Assembly: GCA_039934035.1 (NCBI GenBank)
Contig: JBDTMZ010000004.1
Coordinates: forward strand, 1 to 64,000
DNA: 64,000 bases
Direction of reading: 5' to 3'
Source of the DNA: Solibacter sp039934035
Lineage (GTDB): Bacteria; Acidobacteriota; Terriglobia; Bryobacterales; Bryobacteraceae
Positions within the stretch are counted from its first letter, which is position 1. Each line of letters opens with the position of its first letter. Shown piece by piece: positions 43,255 through 51,387 of the stretch. Made by a program: the position numbers and the translations under genes. Under the pieces are notes generated by a model. It ran no database searches, was not told where the DNA came from, and was given only the letters and a program-made list of their open reading frames with translations.

Positions 43255-43836
43255 TCAGCGGTCGAAGGTTTGCAGCAGGGCGCGGAAGGCGCGGCCGCGG
43301 TGACTGAGCGAGAACTTCTGCTCGGGCGTGGCCTCGCCGAAGGTGCAGCCGAATTCCGGGCAATAAAACAGCGGGTCGTAGCCGAAGCCATCGACGCCGC
43401 GCGCTTCGTGCAGGATCTCGCCTTCCACCGCGCCGTGATAAACGCCCACCACGCGCGGCCCCTCGACCAGCGCAATCGCGCACACGAAGCGCGCCTTGCG
43501 ATTGGCCGCGCCGCGCAGATTTTCCAGCAGCAGGCGATTGTTGGCTTCGTCCGTGGCGTGGACGCCCGAATAGCGCGCAGAGTAGACGCCCGGCGCGCCG
43601 CCGAGCGCGTCCACTTCCAGGCCGGAATCGTCGGCGAACAGCAGGCCGGAAACGTGAGGGCTGTAGTGCAGCGCCTTCTTGACGGCGTTCTCCTGAAAGG
43701 TAGCGCCGTCCTCCACCGCTTCGGGCAACTGCTTAAAGCCGGGAACGTGCTCGATCGAGATCCGGGAAAGATCGGCGGCGAGGCGGAACTCGCGCAGTTT
43801 TCCGGCGTTCCCGGTAGCGCAGAACAGGTGAATCAC
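43255..43836 (-). CDS. rdgB: XTP/dITP diphosphatase (RdgB/HAM1)
   Basis: It hydrolyses non-canonical purine nucleotides (XTP, ITP, dITP) to keep them out of DNA and RNA. The 193-residue protein starts with the substrate motif FCATGNAGKLREF and contains FADDSGLEVDALGGAPGVYSAR, split by its loop, and GFGYDPLFYCPEFG, all standard. It lies 6 bp after rph on the same strand; rph-rdgB is a widespread pair. A 4-bp-scale gap implies one transcript with the small TM gene upstream. Confidence 0.96.
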   Translation of the reverse strand: MIHLFCATGNAGKLREFRLAADLSRISIEHVPGFKQLPEAVEDGATFQENAVKKALHYSPHVSGLLFADDSGLEVDALGGAPGVYSARYSGVHATDEANNRLLLENLRGAANRKARFVCAIALVEGPRVVGVYHGAVEGEILHEARGVDGFGYDPLFYCPEFGCTFGEATPEQKFSLSHRGRAFRALLQTFDR

Positions 43837-43842
43837 GGGGCG

Positions 43843-44559
43843 CTATTCTCCGATGGCCTCGCGCTGCTTGAGTACCAGCTCCGCAATGCCGGAGCGGGCA
43901 AGGGCCATCAGTTCGGCCATCTGCGCATCGTCGAACGCCTCGTGCTCGGCGGTGGCCTGCACTTCGACGTATTTGCCGCCGCCCGTCATGACCACGTTCA
44001 TATCGACATCAGCCTGCGAATCTTCCTCGTAGCAGAGATCGAGCATGGGAACACCGCCCACCAATCCGACGCTGGTGGCGGCGATGTACTCGCGCAGCGG
44101 ATTGTTCTTGAGCATGCCGTAGCCGCGCAGTTGACGCAGAGCGGTGGCCATGGCGACGAAGGCGCCGGTGATGGAGGCGGTGCGCGTGCCGCCATCCGCC
44201 TGAATCACATCGCAATCGATAATGATCGTGCGTTCGCCGAGTACGCTCATATCGACGGCGGCACGCATGGAACGGCCGATGAGGCGTTGGATCTCGTGGG
44301 TGCGCCCGGACGGGCGGCCCTTGGTGACTTCACGCGGTGTGCGCTTGGCGGTGGCGCGCGGCAGCATGGAGTATTCCGCCGTCACCCACCCTTTTCCGCT
44401 GTTGCGCATAAAAGGTGGCACGCTATCTTCCACGGTCGCGGCGCAAAGCACGTGGGTGTTGCCGACTTTGATCAGGGCGGAACCTTCGGCAGTCATCAGA
44501 CAGCCGGTCGTAATCTGAACAGGGCGCATCTGCCCTGCTGCTCTCTTATCCGTTCGCAT
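43843..44559 (-). CDS. rph: Ribonuclease PH
   Basis: RNase PH trims tRNA 3' ends with phosphate. The 238-residue protein begins MRTDKRAAGQMRPVQITTGC, and has KGWVTAEYSMLPRATAKR, GRTHEIQRLIGRSMRAAVD and CDVIQADGGTRTASITGAFVA, with the phosphate-binding Arg residues in place. It overlaps the end of the upstream small TM gene by 14 bp and precedes rdgB by 6 bp, forming a three-gene operon. Confidence 0.96.
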   Translation of the reverse strand: MRTDKRAAGQMRPVQITTGCLMTAEGSALIKVGNTHVLCAATVEDSVPPFMRNSGKGWVTAEYSMLPRATAKRTPREVTKGRPSGRTHEIQRLIGRSMRAAVDMSVLGERTIIIDCDVIQADGGTRTASITGAFVAMATALRQLRGYGMLKNNPLREYIAATSVGLVGGVPMLDLCYEEDSQADVDMNVVMTGGGKYVEVQATAEHEAFDDAQMAELMALARSGIAELVLKQREAIGE

Positions 44560-44692
44560 TGCTTCTCATCACCAGGTAGAGGAATACCATCACGCCAACC
44601 ATCATCAAAAGAATCAGGATGACGCAGCCGGCGGCGCCTTGCGGGCGTGAGGGCTTTTTGGCATTGCCCCGCACCGGCTTGAATTTTCCCAT
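44546..44692 (-). CDS. Small single-helix membrane protein, 48 residues
   Basis: ATG 44692 on the minus strand gives MGKFKPVRGNAKKPSRPQG, then one strong transmembrane helix (CVILILLMMVGVMVFLYLVM) and the short tail RSNANG. The basic N-terminus predicts that it stays in the cytoplasm. Its last 14 bp overlap the start of rph, so it is translationally coupled to it, and its start is 25 bp from a divergent lipoprotein gene. No family is recognised. The clean positive-inside layout and coupling support a real gene. Confidence 0.6.
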   Translation of the reverse strand: MGKFKPVRGNAKKPSRPQGAAGCVILILLMMVGVMVFLYLVMRSNANG

Positions 44693-44717
44693 AAGTCCGA
44701 TGGTAGCATCGTGACTG

Positions 44718-45140
44718 ATGATGCGCCCTCGAATTCTCCCGCTCGCACTGCTCGCAGTCTTCACTACGCTGGGGCTGACAGGATGCGGCAACAAGTCGAT
44801 GACGATGCCCGATCTTTTCCCCGAAACGGTGGGCGCATGGCACCGCACGGCGACGTCGGAACCGGCCGCGGCGGGCAATCCGGATGAAATCGACGCGCAG
44901 AGCATCGAGAAGATTCGCGCCGCTTCCTACGAGGGTCCGGGCAAGCTGGAAGCGCGCGTGTACCAGTTGGCGACTCCCGCCGTGGCGTTGGATGTGGTGC
45001 AGCGCTGGCACGCCACGGCGGACAGTGTCTTCTTCAATCAGGACCGCTTTCTGGTGGTGCTCAAATGGCAGGCGGCCGACCGCAAAGCGGTGCAGGAATT
45101 TGTCACCGTTATCGACGGCAAACTGCATACCAAACCTTAG
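44718..45140 (+). CDS. Hypothetical lipoprotein, 140 residues
   Basis: The signal peptide ends in a proper lipobox, LGLTGCGNKS, so the mature protein is lipid-anchored. The rest (DLFPETVGAWHRTATSEPAA, LEARVYQLATPAVALDVVQR, ADSVFFNQDRFLVVLKWQAA, VTVIDGKLHTKP) resembles small periplasmic proteins that sense or handle oxidised substrates (DUF4251/DUF6599-like pattern 'G-W-R...A..Y...A..Y'), but no assignment is safe. It precedes gatB by 52 bp. Confidence 0.6.
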   Translation: MMRPRILPLALLAVFTTLGLTGCGNKSMTMPDLFPETVGAWHRTATSEPAAAGNPDEIDAQSIEKIRAASYEGPGKLEARVYQLATPAVALDVVQRWHATADSVFFNQDRFLVVLKWQAADRKAVQEFVTVIDGKLHTKP

Positions 45141-45192
45141 GACGATCGGCGACGCCGGCCTTACGGAGCGCCTCTATAATGGAAGGACACCC

Positions 45193-46671
45193 ATGTCTTC
45201 TTCCGCAATTGCTGCCGCGACTCCCGAGATGCTGGCACGCTACGAGACCGTAATCGGGCTCGAAGTCCACGTGCAACTGGCCACCGCCACGAAGATCTTC
45301 TGCGGCTGCCAGACCGGCTTCGGCGCGCCGCCGAATACCAATGTCTGCCCGGTCTGCCTGGGGCTGCCTGGCGCGCTGCCGGTGCTGAGCCGCGAAGCGG
45401 TGGAACTGGCCATCAAAGGTGCGCTGGCGTTGAATTGCGAGATCCGCGGCTTCTCGCGTTTCGCGCGCAAAAACTACTTCTATCCCGACCTGCCGAAGGG
45501 CTACCAGATCTCGCAATATGACCAGCCGTTTGCCGAGCATGGGTACCTCGATATCGCGGTGGACGGCGCCGCCAAACGCATCGGCGTGACGCGCGTGCAT
45601 ATGGAAGACGACGCGGGAAAAAGCGTCCACGACGGGTTCCGCGATTCCGACCGCTATTCGTATGTCGATTTGAATCGCAGCGGCACGCCGCTGATCGAGA
45701 TTGTCAGCGAACCGGACATGCGCAGCGCGGACGAAGCGCATGCGTACCTCACGGAATTGAAGCAGCGGATTCAGTTCATCGAAGCGTCCACCTGCGACAT
45801 GGAGAAGGGGCATCTGCGCTGCGATGCCAACGTCAGCGTGCGTTTGAAGGGCGCGGAGAAATTCGGCACGCGCGCCGAAGTGAAGAATCTGAATTCGTTC
45901 CGCTTCCTCAAGCTGGCTATCGATTTCGAAGTGGCGCGTCAGGTGGCGCTGATCGAGAGCGGCGGCAAGATGGTCCAGGAGACGCGGCTGTACAATCCCG
46001 ATCTCGATGAGACGTTCAGTATGCGCAGCAAGGAAGACGCGCACGACTACCGCTACTTTCCGGAGCCCGACCTGGTGCCTCTGCGCATTGGGGAGGCGTG
46101 GCTGAGTTCGGTGAAGGCGTCGATGCCGGAACTGCCGGGCGTCAAGCGGGCGCGCTTCATGAGCGAGTTCGGGCTGTCGGACTACGACGCCGATGTGTTG
46201 ACGGCGTCGCGCGCGATAGCGGAGTATTTCGAGACGGTGGCGAAGGCGTCGGGCAATCCGAAGATGGCGGCGAACTGGGTGATGGGCGATCTGGCGGCGC
46301 AACTGAAGGCCGAGGACAAAGAGATCGCGCAATCGCCCGTGAGCGCGGCGAACCTGGGCGCGCTGGTCAAAATGATCGCGAGCGATGAACTCTCGGGCAA
46401 CTTGGCGAAACAGGTTTTTCCGAAGATGTTCGAGAGTGGGGACGCGCCATCGGTGATTGTCGAACGCGAAGGCTTGAAGCAGATTTCGGACACGGGCGCG
46501 CTGGAGCAGGTGATCGCCGACGTGATCGCCGGCAATCCGAAACAGGTGGAGCAGTACAAGGGCGGCAAGACTACGGTGATCAACTTCCTGGTCGGGCAGG
46601 CGATGAAGGCCACGCGGGGACAGGCGAACGTCGCCACCATCACCGAATTGTTCAAACAGAAACTGGGGTGA
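45193..46671 (+). CDS. gatB: Asp/Glu-tRNA amidotransferase subunit B (GatB)
   Basis: GatB is the kinase/tRNA-binding subunit of the GatCAB amidotransferase, which converts Glu-tRNA(Gln) or Asp-tRNA(Asn) to the correct amide form. The 492-residue protein has YETVIGLEVHVQLATATKIF, the zinc-type cysteines CGCQTGF...CPVCLGLPG, NYFYPDLPKGYQISQYDQP, HMEDDAGKSVHD, DLNRSGTPLIEIVSEPD and the C-terminal YqeY/tail domain. ATG 45193 follows GGAAGG at 45181-45186; the longer open frame upstream is antisense-like and not conserved. gatA and gatC are not in the window. bcp starts 3 bp after its stop. Confidence 0.97.
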   Translation: MSSSAIAAATPEMLARYETVIGLEVHVQLATATKIFCGCQTGFGAPPNTNVCPVCLGLPGALPVLSREAVELAIKGALALNCEIRGFSRFARKNYFYPDLPKGYQISQYDQPFAEHGYLDIAVDGAAKRIGVTRVHMEDDAGKSVHDGFRDSDRYSYVDLNRSGTPLIEIVSEPDMRSADEAHAYLTELKQRIQFIEASTCDMEKGHLRCDANVSVRLKGAEKFGTRAEVKNLNSFRFLKLAIDFEVARQVALIESGGKMVQETRLYNPDLDETFSMRSKEDAHDYRYFPEPDLVPLRIGEAWLSSVKASMPELPGVKRARFMSEFGLSDYDADVLTASRAIAEYFETVAKASGNPKMAANWVMGDLAAQLKAEDKEIAQSPVSAANLGALVKMIASDELSGNLAKQVFPKMFESGDAPSVIVEREGLKQISDTGALEQVIADVIAGNPKQVEQYKGGKTTVINFLVGQAMKATRGQANVATITELFKQKLG

Positions 46672-46674
46672 ACG

Positions 46675-47127
46675 ATGTTACAGGCAGGCGATCAGGCTCC
46701 CGATATCCATCTGCACACCGATAGCGGAGAGGACTTCCATCTGGCGGATCTGCGCGGGCAGCGCGTGGTGTTGTACTTCTACCCGAAGTCGGACACGCCG
46801 GGCTGCACGGTGGAAGCGTGCGAATTCCGCGACGGGATCAAGGGTTTTACGAAGAAGGGCACGGCGGTGGTCGGCGTGTCGCCGGATAAGGCGAGCGCGC
46901 AGGCGAAGTTCAAAGAGAAGTACGATCTGCCTTTCACGCTGCTGGCGGATGAGAATAAGGCGGCGGCAGAGGCGTACGGCGTCTATCAGGAAAAGAATAT
47001 GTACGGCAACAAGGTGATGGGGATTGTGCGCACCACCTTTGTGATCGGGCCGGACGGGAAGATCGAAAAGGTCTTCCAAAAAGTGAAGGCTGCCGGCCAC
47101 GCGGCGGCCGTGCTGGAAGGTCTGTAG
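46675..47127 (+). CDS. bcp: Peroxiredoxin Bcp
   Basis: A 150-residue thiol peroxidase of the BCP/PrxQ class. Peroxidatic C44 and resolving C49 lie in KSDTPGCTVEACEFRD, the five-residue spacing typical of BCP. The catalytic environment also includes FYPKSDTPG and the later Arg in GIVRTTFVIGPDG. It starts 3 bp after gatB, so it is probably made from the same transcript. Confidence 0.95.
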   Translation: MLQAGDQAPDIHLHTDSGEDFHLADLRGQRVVLYFYPKSDTPGCTVEACEFRDGIKGFTKKGTAVVGVSPDKASAQAKFKEKYDLPFTLLADENKAAAEAYGVYQEKNMYGNKVMGIVRTTFVIGPDGKIEKVFQKVKAAGHAAAVLEGL

Positions 47128-47141
47128 CGCGCCTGCTGGCA

Positions 47142-47229
47142 TGGGTGGAACAGGCCATCGTTTTTTGTGGCCTGTTCGTGCTTCGAAGCGGTGCGGACGG
47201 ACGAGGAAAACCATCGTCCATCCCACCAA
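47142..47229 (+). repeat. Family 1 bipartite REP-like element, intact copy D
   Basis: First half: GGGTGGAACAGGCCATCG, loop, TGGCCTGTTC (perfect 10-bp stem). Junction: GCTTCGAAGC. Second half, inverted: GGACGGACGA, loop, CGTCCATCCCACC (stem with one mismatch). When the second half is reverse-complemented it aligns with the first almost base for base (GGTGGGATGGACGATGG against GGTGGAACAGGCCATCG). It lies between convergent bcp and ligD. Confidence 0.7.
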
Positions 47230-47310
47230 GTTAGCTACTAGCGCTAGCCGCACACTCCCCGGCGAGCAAGGCCCACAAGCCGAGGCCGCGTAAGCCCTTC
47301 TCAGCCTGTC

Positions 47311-49941
47311 CTACTTGAACAGCTTTTCGAGGCGCGGGAGCGAGTCGTAGAGATTCTGGGGACGCTCTAAGACGCCGCGGAAGATGTCACCTTTCTTCGC
47401 GAAGCGCTCGCGCGCATTGTGAATGTTGAATTGTTTCGGGTCCAATCCCGGAGCGACCTCTTGCCATTCGAGCGGCGTGGCCACCGGGGCACCGGGATAG
47501 GCGCGCAACACGTAAGGCGCGGCGATGGTCTTCGATTTGCCGATCTGCAGGTAATCGAAATAGACGCGATTGCGCTGCCGTTTGGCCACCATCCGCGGGG
47601 TGGTGAAGAGGTGCGGCTTTTCATGCGTGACCAGGCGTGAGATGAGTTCGGCGAACGCGCGCGCCTCTTCGAAGGAGTAGACGGGTTCGATGGGAATGTA
47701 GACGTGCATCCCGTCGCCGCCAGTGGTCTTGGGATATCCCGTCAGCTTGATCGCGTCCAACACCTTCTTCACAAGCAGCGCGGCTTCCACAATCAGATCG
47801 TAGGAGCACTCCTGCGGATCGAGATCGATCAGGATGAAATCGGGATGCTCGAGCGTGCCCCAGCGGCTCATGCCGGGATTCTGATCGATGCAGCCCAGAT
47901 TGGTGAGGTACAGCAGGCTGGCGCGGTCCTCCGCGAACACGTAGTTAATGTCGTCGATCAGTTCCGTACGCAGCCAGCCGGGGTACGTGACCGGAGTGTC
48001 CTTCTGGAAAAAGAACTCTTCCTTGATGCCGTTAGGATAGCGTTTGAGCGAAAGCGCGCGATCTTTCAAGTGGGGCAGGATCAAGTGCGAAACAGCGGCG
48101 TAGTAATTGATGACGTCGCGTTTGGCGACCCCATCGTCGGGGTAGTACAGCTTGGGCAGATTGGTGAACTTCAACGTGTGGCCGTCGATGGTGAGGGTGG
48201 CTTCACGGCCGGAAACCAACTCGCCCGATGATTCCGGCGCCGCCGCCGCGGACGCTTCGCGCGCAACTTCGTCCGCGGATTTATCGTTGCGCAGGCCGAT
48301 GAACACCGGCGCGCGCAGGCGGTCCTCCGTAGTCCAATTCGCATAGCGCACCTGACAGACGAGTACGGGTTTGACCCATGTCATCCCCTTGTCGGGTTTG
48401 GGGCGCAGGCTAAACGGGCACGTCTTGGTGATGAGCGGCTGCAGGCGCGCATAGATCGACGCCAGCAGGTTCTGATCGAAGCCCGTGCCCACGTTGCCGG
48501 CCCATTGCAGCTTGCCTTCTTTCTGCACGCCGAGCACGAGCGCGCCGAAATAGTCGCGATCGCCCTGGGGCTCGGTGAAGCCGCCGATGACGAATTCCTG
48601 CTCGCTGACGATTTTGATTTTGAGCCACTCGCGGCTGCGGCGCGATTCGTAGCAACTGTTGGGATGCTTGGCGAGAATGCCTTCGAGGCCGTTCTCGCGA
48701 GCGGCTTCGAGCAGCGCTTCGCCCGCGCCGGGGAACGCGTCGGAGATGCGGATGTTGGGGCCGGACGTGAGCACCTTCGCCAGCAGCTCGCGGCGTTCGG
48801 CGAGGGCCACATTACGCAGATCGTAGCCGTCGAGATACAGCAAGTCGAAGGCAAAGTAGATGACGGGCGTGGATCGCACGAGATGCGCGATGGTGTTCGG
48901 GTCGGTATTGGCGATGCGCGGCTGAATGAGGTGGAACTGCGAGACGCCCTTGGCATCGAGCACTGCGATTTCGCCATCGAGAATCGCGCTCGCGGCGGCG
49001 ACGTGATGCGGCATGACGGCGAGTTCCGGGTACTGCCGTTCGCAGCGCAGGCCGCTGCGCGATTGCAGGCGCACCTCTTCGTTATCGACGAACGCGATGG
49101 CGCGCACGCCGTCCCATTTCACTTCGAAGAGCCATTCGTCGCCGCGCGGGACGCGGTCCGCAATCGCGGCCTTCATGGGCTCGATGGACGCGGGCATCGG
49201 CGCAAGCTCCGCTCCCTTGACGTTCCCAAGGTCGTACTTCTTGCGGCGCGGCTTGGCGAGTTTGGCGGCGGGCGCGGCGGCGGCCTTGGTGGCGCGGGGG
49301 CGCTTGGCGGGCGGGCTGGTGTCCCACACGCGGTCCGTCGCGCCGGCCGTGCTGCGCCTGGTCTTGCGCGCCGGAAGGTTCTGCGCGATTTCCTCTTGCG
49401 TGCGGCCGGACAGCACACTGTAGGCGAGCGATTCGATGTCCCAGCCGGGCGTGGCGAACTGGTCTCGCTTTTTGATCAGCAGCCACTCGTTGCCCTTCCC
49501 CTTCACCTTCATGTGGACGATGGCGAAATCGCCCTTCAGCTTCTCGCCGTTCAAGCGGAACTTAAGGTCGCCGCGCGCCAGTTGGTCGAGGCCGGGCATA
49601 TCGCTGAGGATCTCGAAATCGCCGCAGTCCCAGAGCATAACGCTGCCGCCGCCGTAGTTGCCGGCGGGAATGTTGCCTTCGAAATCGCCGTATTCGATGG
49701 GGTGATCTTCCACGTGGGCGGCGAAGGATTTCACTGCAGGATCGAGCGACGGCCCTTTGGGGACGGCCCAGGATTTCAGGACGCCATCGATCTCCAGGCG
49801 GAAATCGTAATGCAGGCGCGTGGCATCGTGTCGCTGCACACAAAAATAGGGTTTGGCCGCCGGCTTGCTTTTACGCGCGGAGGGCGCCGGTTCGGGCGTA
49901 TTCTCGAAGCGGCGTTTGGCGACGTACTCGTCGAGGGACAT
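47311..49941 (-). CDS. ligD: ATP-dependent DNA ligase D (PE-ligase-polymerase)
   Basis: LigD seals double-strand breaks in bacterial non-homologous end joining. The 876-residue protein has all three modules in the order phosphoesterase, ligase, polymerase. Phosphoesterase: H38, H44 and D46 in RHDATRLHYDFRLE. Ligase: nucleotidyl lysine K275 in FEVKWDGVRAIAF, then LDGEIAV, FDLLYLDG and EWLKIK. Polymerase: primase-type D706-x-D708 in ILIDLDPQE, plus TGGDGMHVYIPI. It is divergent from ku across 77 bp, the classic NHEJ pair. Confidence 0.97.
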   Translation of the reverse strand: MSLDEYVAKRRFENTPEPAPSARKSKPAAKPYFCVQRHDATRLHYDFRLEIDGVLKSWAVPKGPSLDPAVKSFAAHVEDHPIEYGDFEGNIPAGNYGGGSVMLWDCGDFEILSDMPGLDQLARGDLKFRLNGEKLKGDFAIVHMKVKGKGNEWLLIKKRDQFATPGWDIESLAYSVLSGRTQEEIAQNLPARKTRRSTAGATDRVWDTSPPAKRPRATKAAAAPAAKLAKPRRKKYDLGNVKGAELAPMPASIEPMKAAIADRVPRGDEWLFEVKWDGVRAIAFVDNEEVRLQSRSGLRCERQYPELAVMPHHVAAASAILDGEIAVLDAKGVSQFHLIQPRIANTDPNTIAHLVRSTPVIYFAFDLLYLDGYDLRNVALAERRELLAKVLTSGPNIRISDAFPGAGEALLEAARENGLEGILAKHPNSCYESRRSREWLKIKIVSEQEFVIGGFTEPQGDRDYFGALVLGVQKEGKLQWAGNVGTGFDQNLLASIYARLQPLITKTCPFSLRPKPDKGMTWVKPVLVCQVRYANWTTEDRLRAPVFIGLRNDKSADEVAREASAAAAPESSGELVSGREATLTIDGHTLKFTNLPKLYYPDDGVAKRDVINYYAAVSHLILPHLKDRALSLKRYPNGIKEEFFFQKDTPVTYPGWLRTELIDDINYVFAEDRASLLYLTNLGCIDQNPGMSRWGTLEHPDFILIDLDPQECSYDLIVEAALLVKKVLDAIKLTGYPKTTGGDGMHVYIPIEPVYSFEEARAFAELISRLVTHEKPHLFTTPRMVAKRQRNRVYFDYLQIGKSKTIAAPYVLRAYPGAPVATPLEWQEVAPGLDPKQFNIHNARERFAKKGDIFRGVLERPQNLYDSLPRLEKLFK

Positions 49942-50018
49942 AAGTCCTTTCGTTTACATCGTATTAGACATTGTAGTATCTTGAAAACCAACGCCCCCCT
50001 GGGTTAGGAGTCAATCGT
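49942..50018. promoter_or_regulatory. Shared ligD/ku divergent promoter region
   Basis: This 77-bp gap must drive both genes. It contains two similar 12-bp direct elements, ACATCGTATTAG and ACATTGTAGTAT, side by side (about 49956-49979), which could be a binding site. No perfect sigma-70 promoter is seen; TTTACA...TAGTAT with 15-bp spacing is a weak candidate for ku. TTAGGAG at 50004-50010 is the ku ribosome site. Confidence 0.4.
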
Positions 50019-50876
50019 ATGGCAGCGAGCGTTTGGAAGGGCCATCTGATTTTCGGCATGGTGTCTTTTCCCATCCGGCTATTCAGCGCGGCACGCAGTG
50101 AAACCATCAGCTTCAATCTGCTCCACAAAACGGACCATTCGCGCATCCGGCAGGTGGTGTATTGCGCCTCCGAAGACAAGCCGATTCAGCGCTCCGAGAC
50201 CGTGAAGGGGTACGAGTACGAGAAGGATCACTACGTCATTATTGAGGACGAGGATATCAAGAAAGTCGCACCGCGCACGGCCCGGGTGATGGAGATTCTG
50301 GAGTTCGTGAAGGCGGATCAAGTGGACCCGGTCTACCTGGAGAGTTCCTACTATGTGGCGCCGGATGAAGGCGGCGAGAAAGCGTACGCGCTCTTGTTCA
50401 CGGCGTTGAAGGACTCCGGTTTCTACGGCGTCGCAAAGGTGGCGATGCATAATCGCGAACACATCATCGTGCTGCGTCCGGGGGCGAAAGGGATTCTTTC
50501 GCACACCATGTATTTCCAGGACGAGATCCGCCAGGTCGAGGAGTTTCGCACGGATACGAGCCTGGTGAAAGAGAAGGAACTCGCCATGGCGAAGATGTTG
50601 ATTTCTTCGCTGGAGGAGAACTTCGAACCGCAGAAGTACCACGATTCCTACCGCGAGAATCTGAAGAAGATGATCGAGGCGAAGATCGAAGGGCGCAAGA
50701 TCGTGGAGACGCCGACGGAGCACGTGGCGCCGGTGATCGACATCATGGAAGCGCTGAAAAAGAGCTTGGCGGAAAAACGCAAGCCGGCCAGGGTGGCTAC
50801 CGCGGCCGAGGCAGAAGGTCCCACGGAAATTACCGAAGCGCCCAAGAAACGCGTCAGGAAAACCAAGGCCGGTTAG
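50019..50876 (+). CDS. ku: Ku protein (NHEJ end-binding)
   Basis: A 285-residue homodimeric Ku that threads onto DNA ends and recruits LigD. Typical features: MAASVWKGHLIFGMVSFPIR, the basic bridge region, ARVMEILEFVKADQVDPVYLESSYYVAPDE, and KELAMAKMLISSLEENFEPQKYHDSYRE. The C-terminal tail (KKRVRKTKAG) is Lys/Arg-rich, as in Ku proteins with extended DNA-binding tails. It has its own ribosome site and is divergent from ligD. Confidence 0.97.
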   Translation: MAASVWKGHLIFGMVSFPIRLFSAARSETISFNLLHKTDHSRIRQVVYCASEDKPIQRSETVKGYEYEKDHYVIIEDEDIKKVAPRTARVMEILEFVKADQVDPVYLESSYYVAPDEGGEKAYALLFTALKDSGFYGVAKVAMHNREHIIVLRPGAKGILSHTMYFQDEIRQVEEFRTDTSLVKEKELAMAKMLISSLEENFEPQKYHDSYRENLKKMIEAKIEGRKIVETPTEHVAPVIDIMEALKKSLAEKRKPARVATAAEAEGPTEITEAPKKRVRKTKAG

Positions 50877-50938
50877 GATTTGGCGGGGCGCTCAGCGCGC
50901 GCCCGACTTGCCGACAGCACTCAGTGTAGACTCAGGAT

Positions 50939-51166
50939 ATGAAGCCGACCCGGCGACTGACCGCCATCATCGAACGTGAGGAAGGTGGATTTGTTGCTCT
51001 GTGTCCGGAACTGGACATTGCGAGTGATGGGGAGACGATTGAAACAGCGCGAGCGAATCTGATTGAAGCGCTCACCCTGTTTTTCGAGACGGCTTCGCCC
51101 TCTGAAGTCGCAAGACGCTTCCACAACGAAATCTTCGTGACTCAAGTCGAGGTTCCGGTTGGGTAG
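50939..51166 (+). CDS. HicB-like antitoxin
   Basis: A 75-residue partial RNase H-fold protein: LTAIIEREEGGFVALCPELDIASDGETIETARANLIEALTLFFE, given here as its strands and helix, is the HicB/UPF0150 core. There is no added DNA-binding domain, so it is the short form. Its end overlaps the start of the HicA-like gene by 8 bp, the usual antitoxin/toxin coupling. In this pair it would block the toxin and perhaps its own promoter. Confidence 0.85.
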   Translation: MKPTRRLTAIIEREEGGFVALCPELDIASDGETIETARANLIEALTLFFETASPSEVARRFHNEIFVTQVEVPVG

Positions 51167-51387
51167 ACTCCGGGTCCTTTCAGGCTCGGAGATATGCCGC
51201 CTCCTCGAACAGAACGGATTTGACGCGGTGCGCCAAAAGGGCAGTCACCGCATCATGCAGAAGCGGCTTGAGGGAACTACCATAACCGTTCCCGTGCCGA
51301 TCCACGACCCGGTTCTGCGCGGTACGTTGGCCAGCATCATCAGGCAGTCGGGGCTTCCACGACGGCTTCTTCGAGCACGAAGATTAG
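51159..51387 (+). pseudogene. HicA-like toxin, probably frameshifted at its 3' end
   Basis: From TTG 51159 the frame reads MGRLRVLSGSEICRLLEQNG, then VRQKGSHRIMQKR with the catalytic His of HicA, VPVPIHDPVLRGTLASIIRQ and SGLPR. After that the frame runs on without a stop to 51773, antisense to the DUF72 gene, which would triple the normal length (about 75 residues). One base later the alternative frame gives DGFFEHED and TAG at 51385-51387, a normal HicA end whose stop shares bases with the convergent DUF72 stop (TTAG, 51384-51387). A single-base change near 51350-51360 is therefore the simplest reading. If so, the toxin carries an abnormal C-terminal tail or is inactive. Confidence 0.6.
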
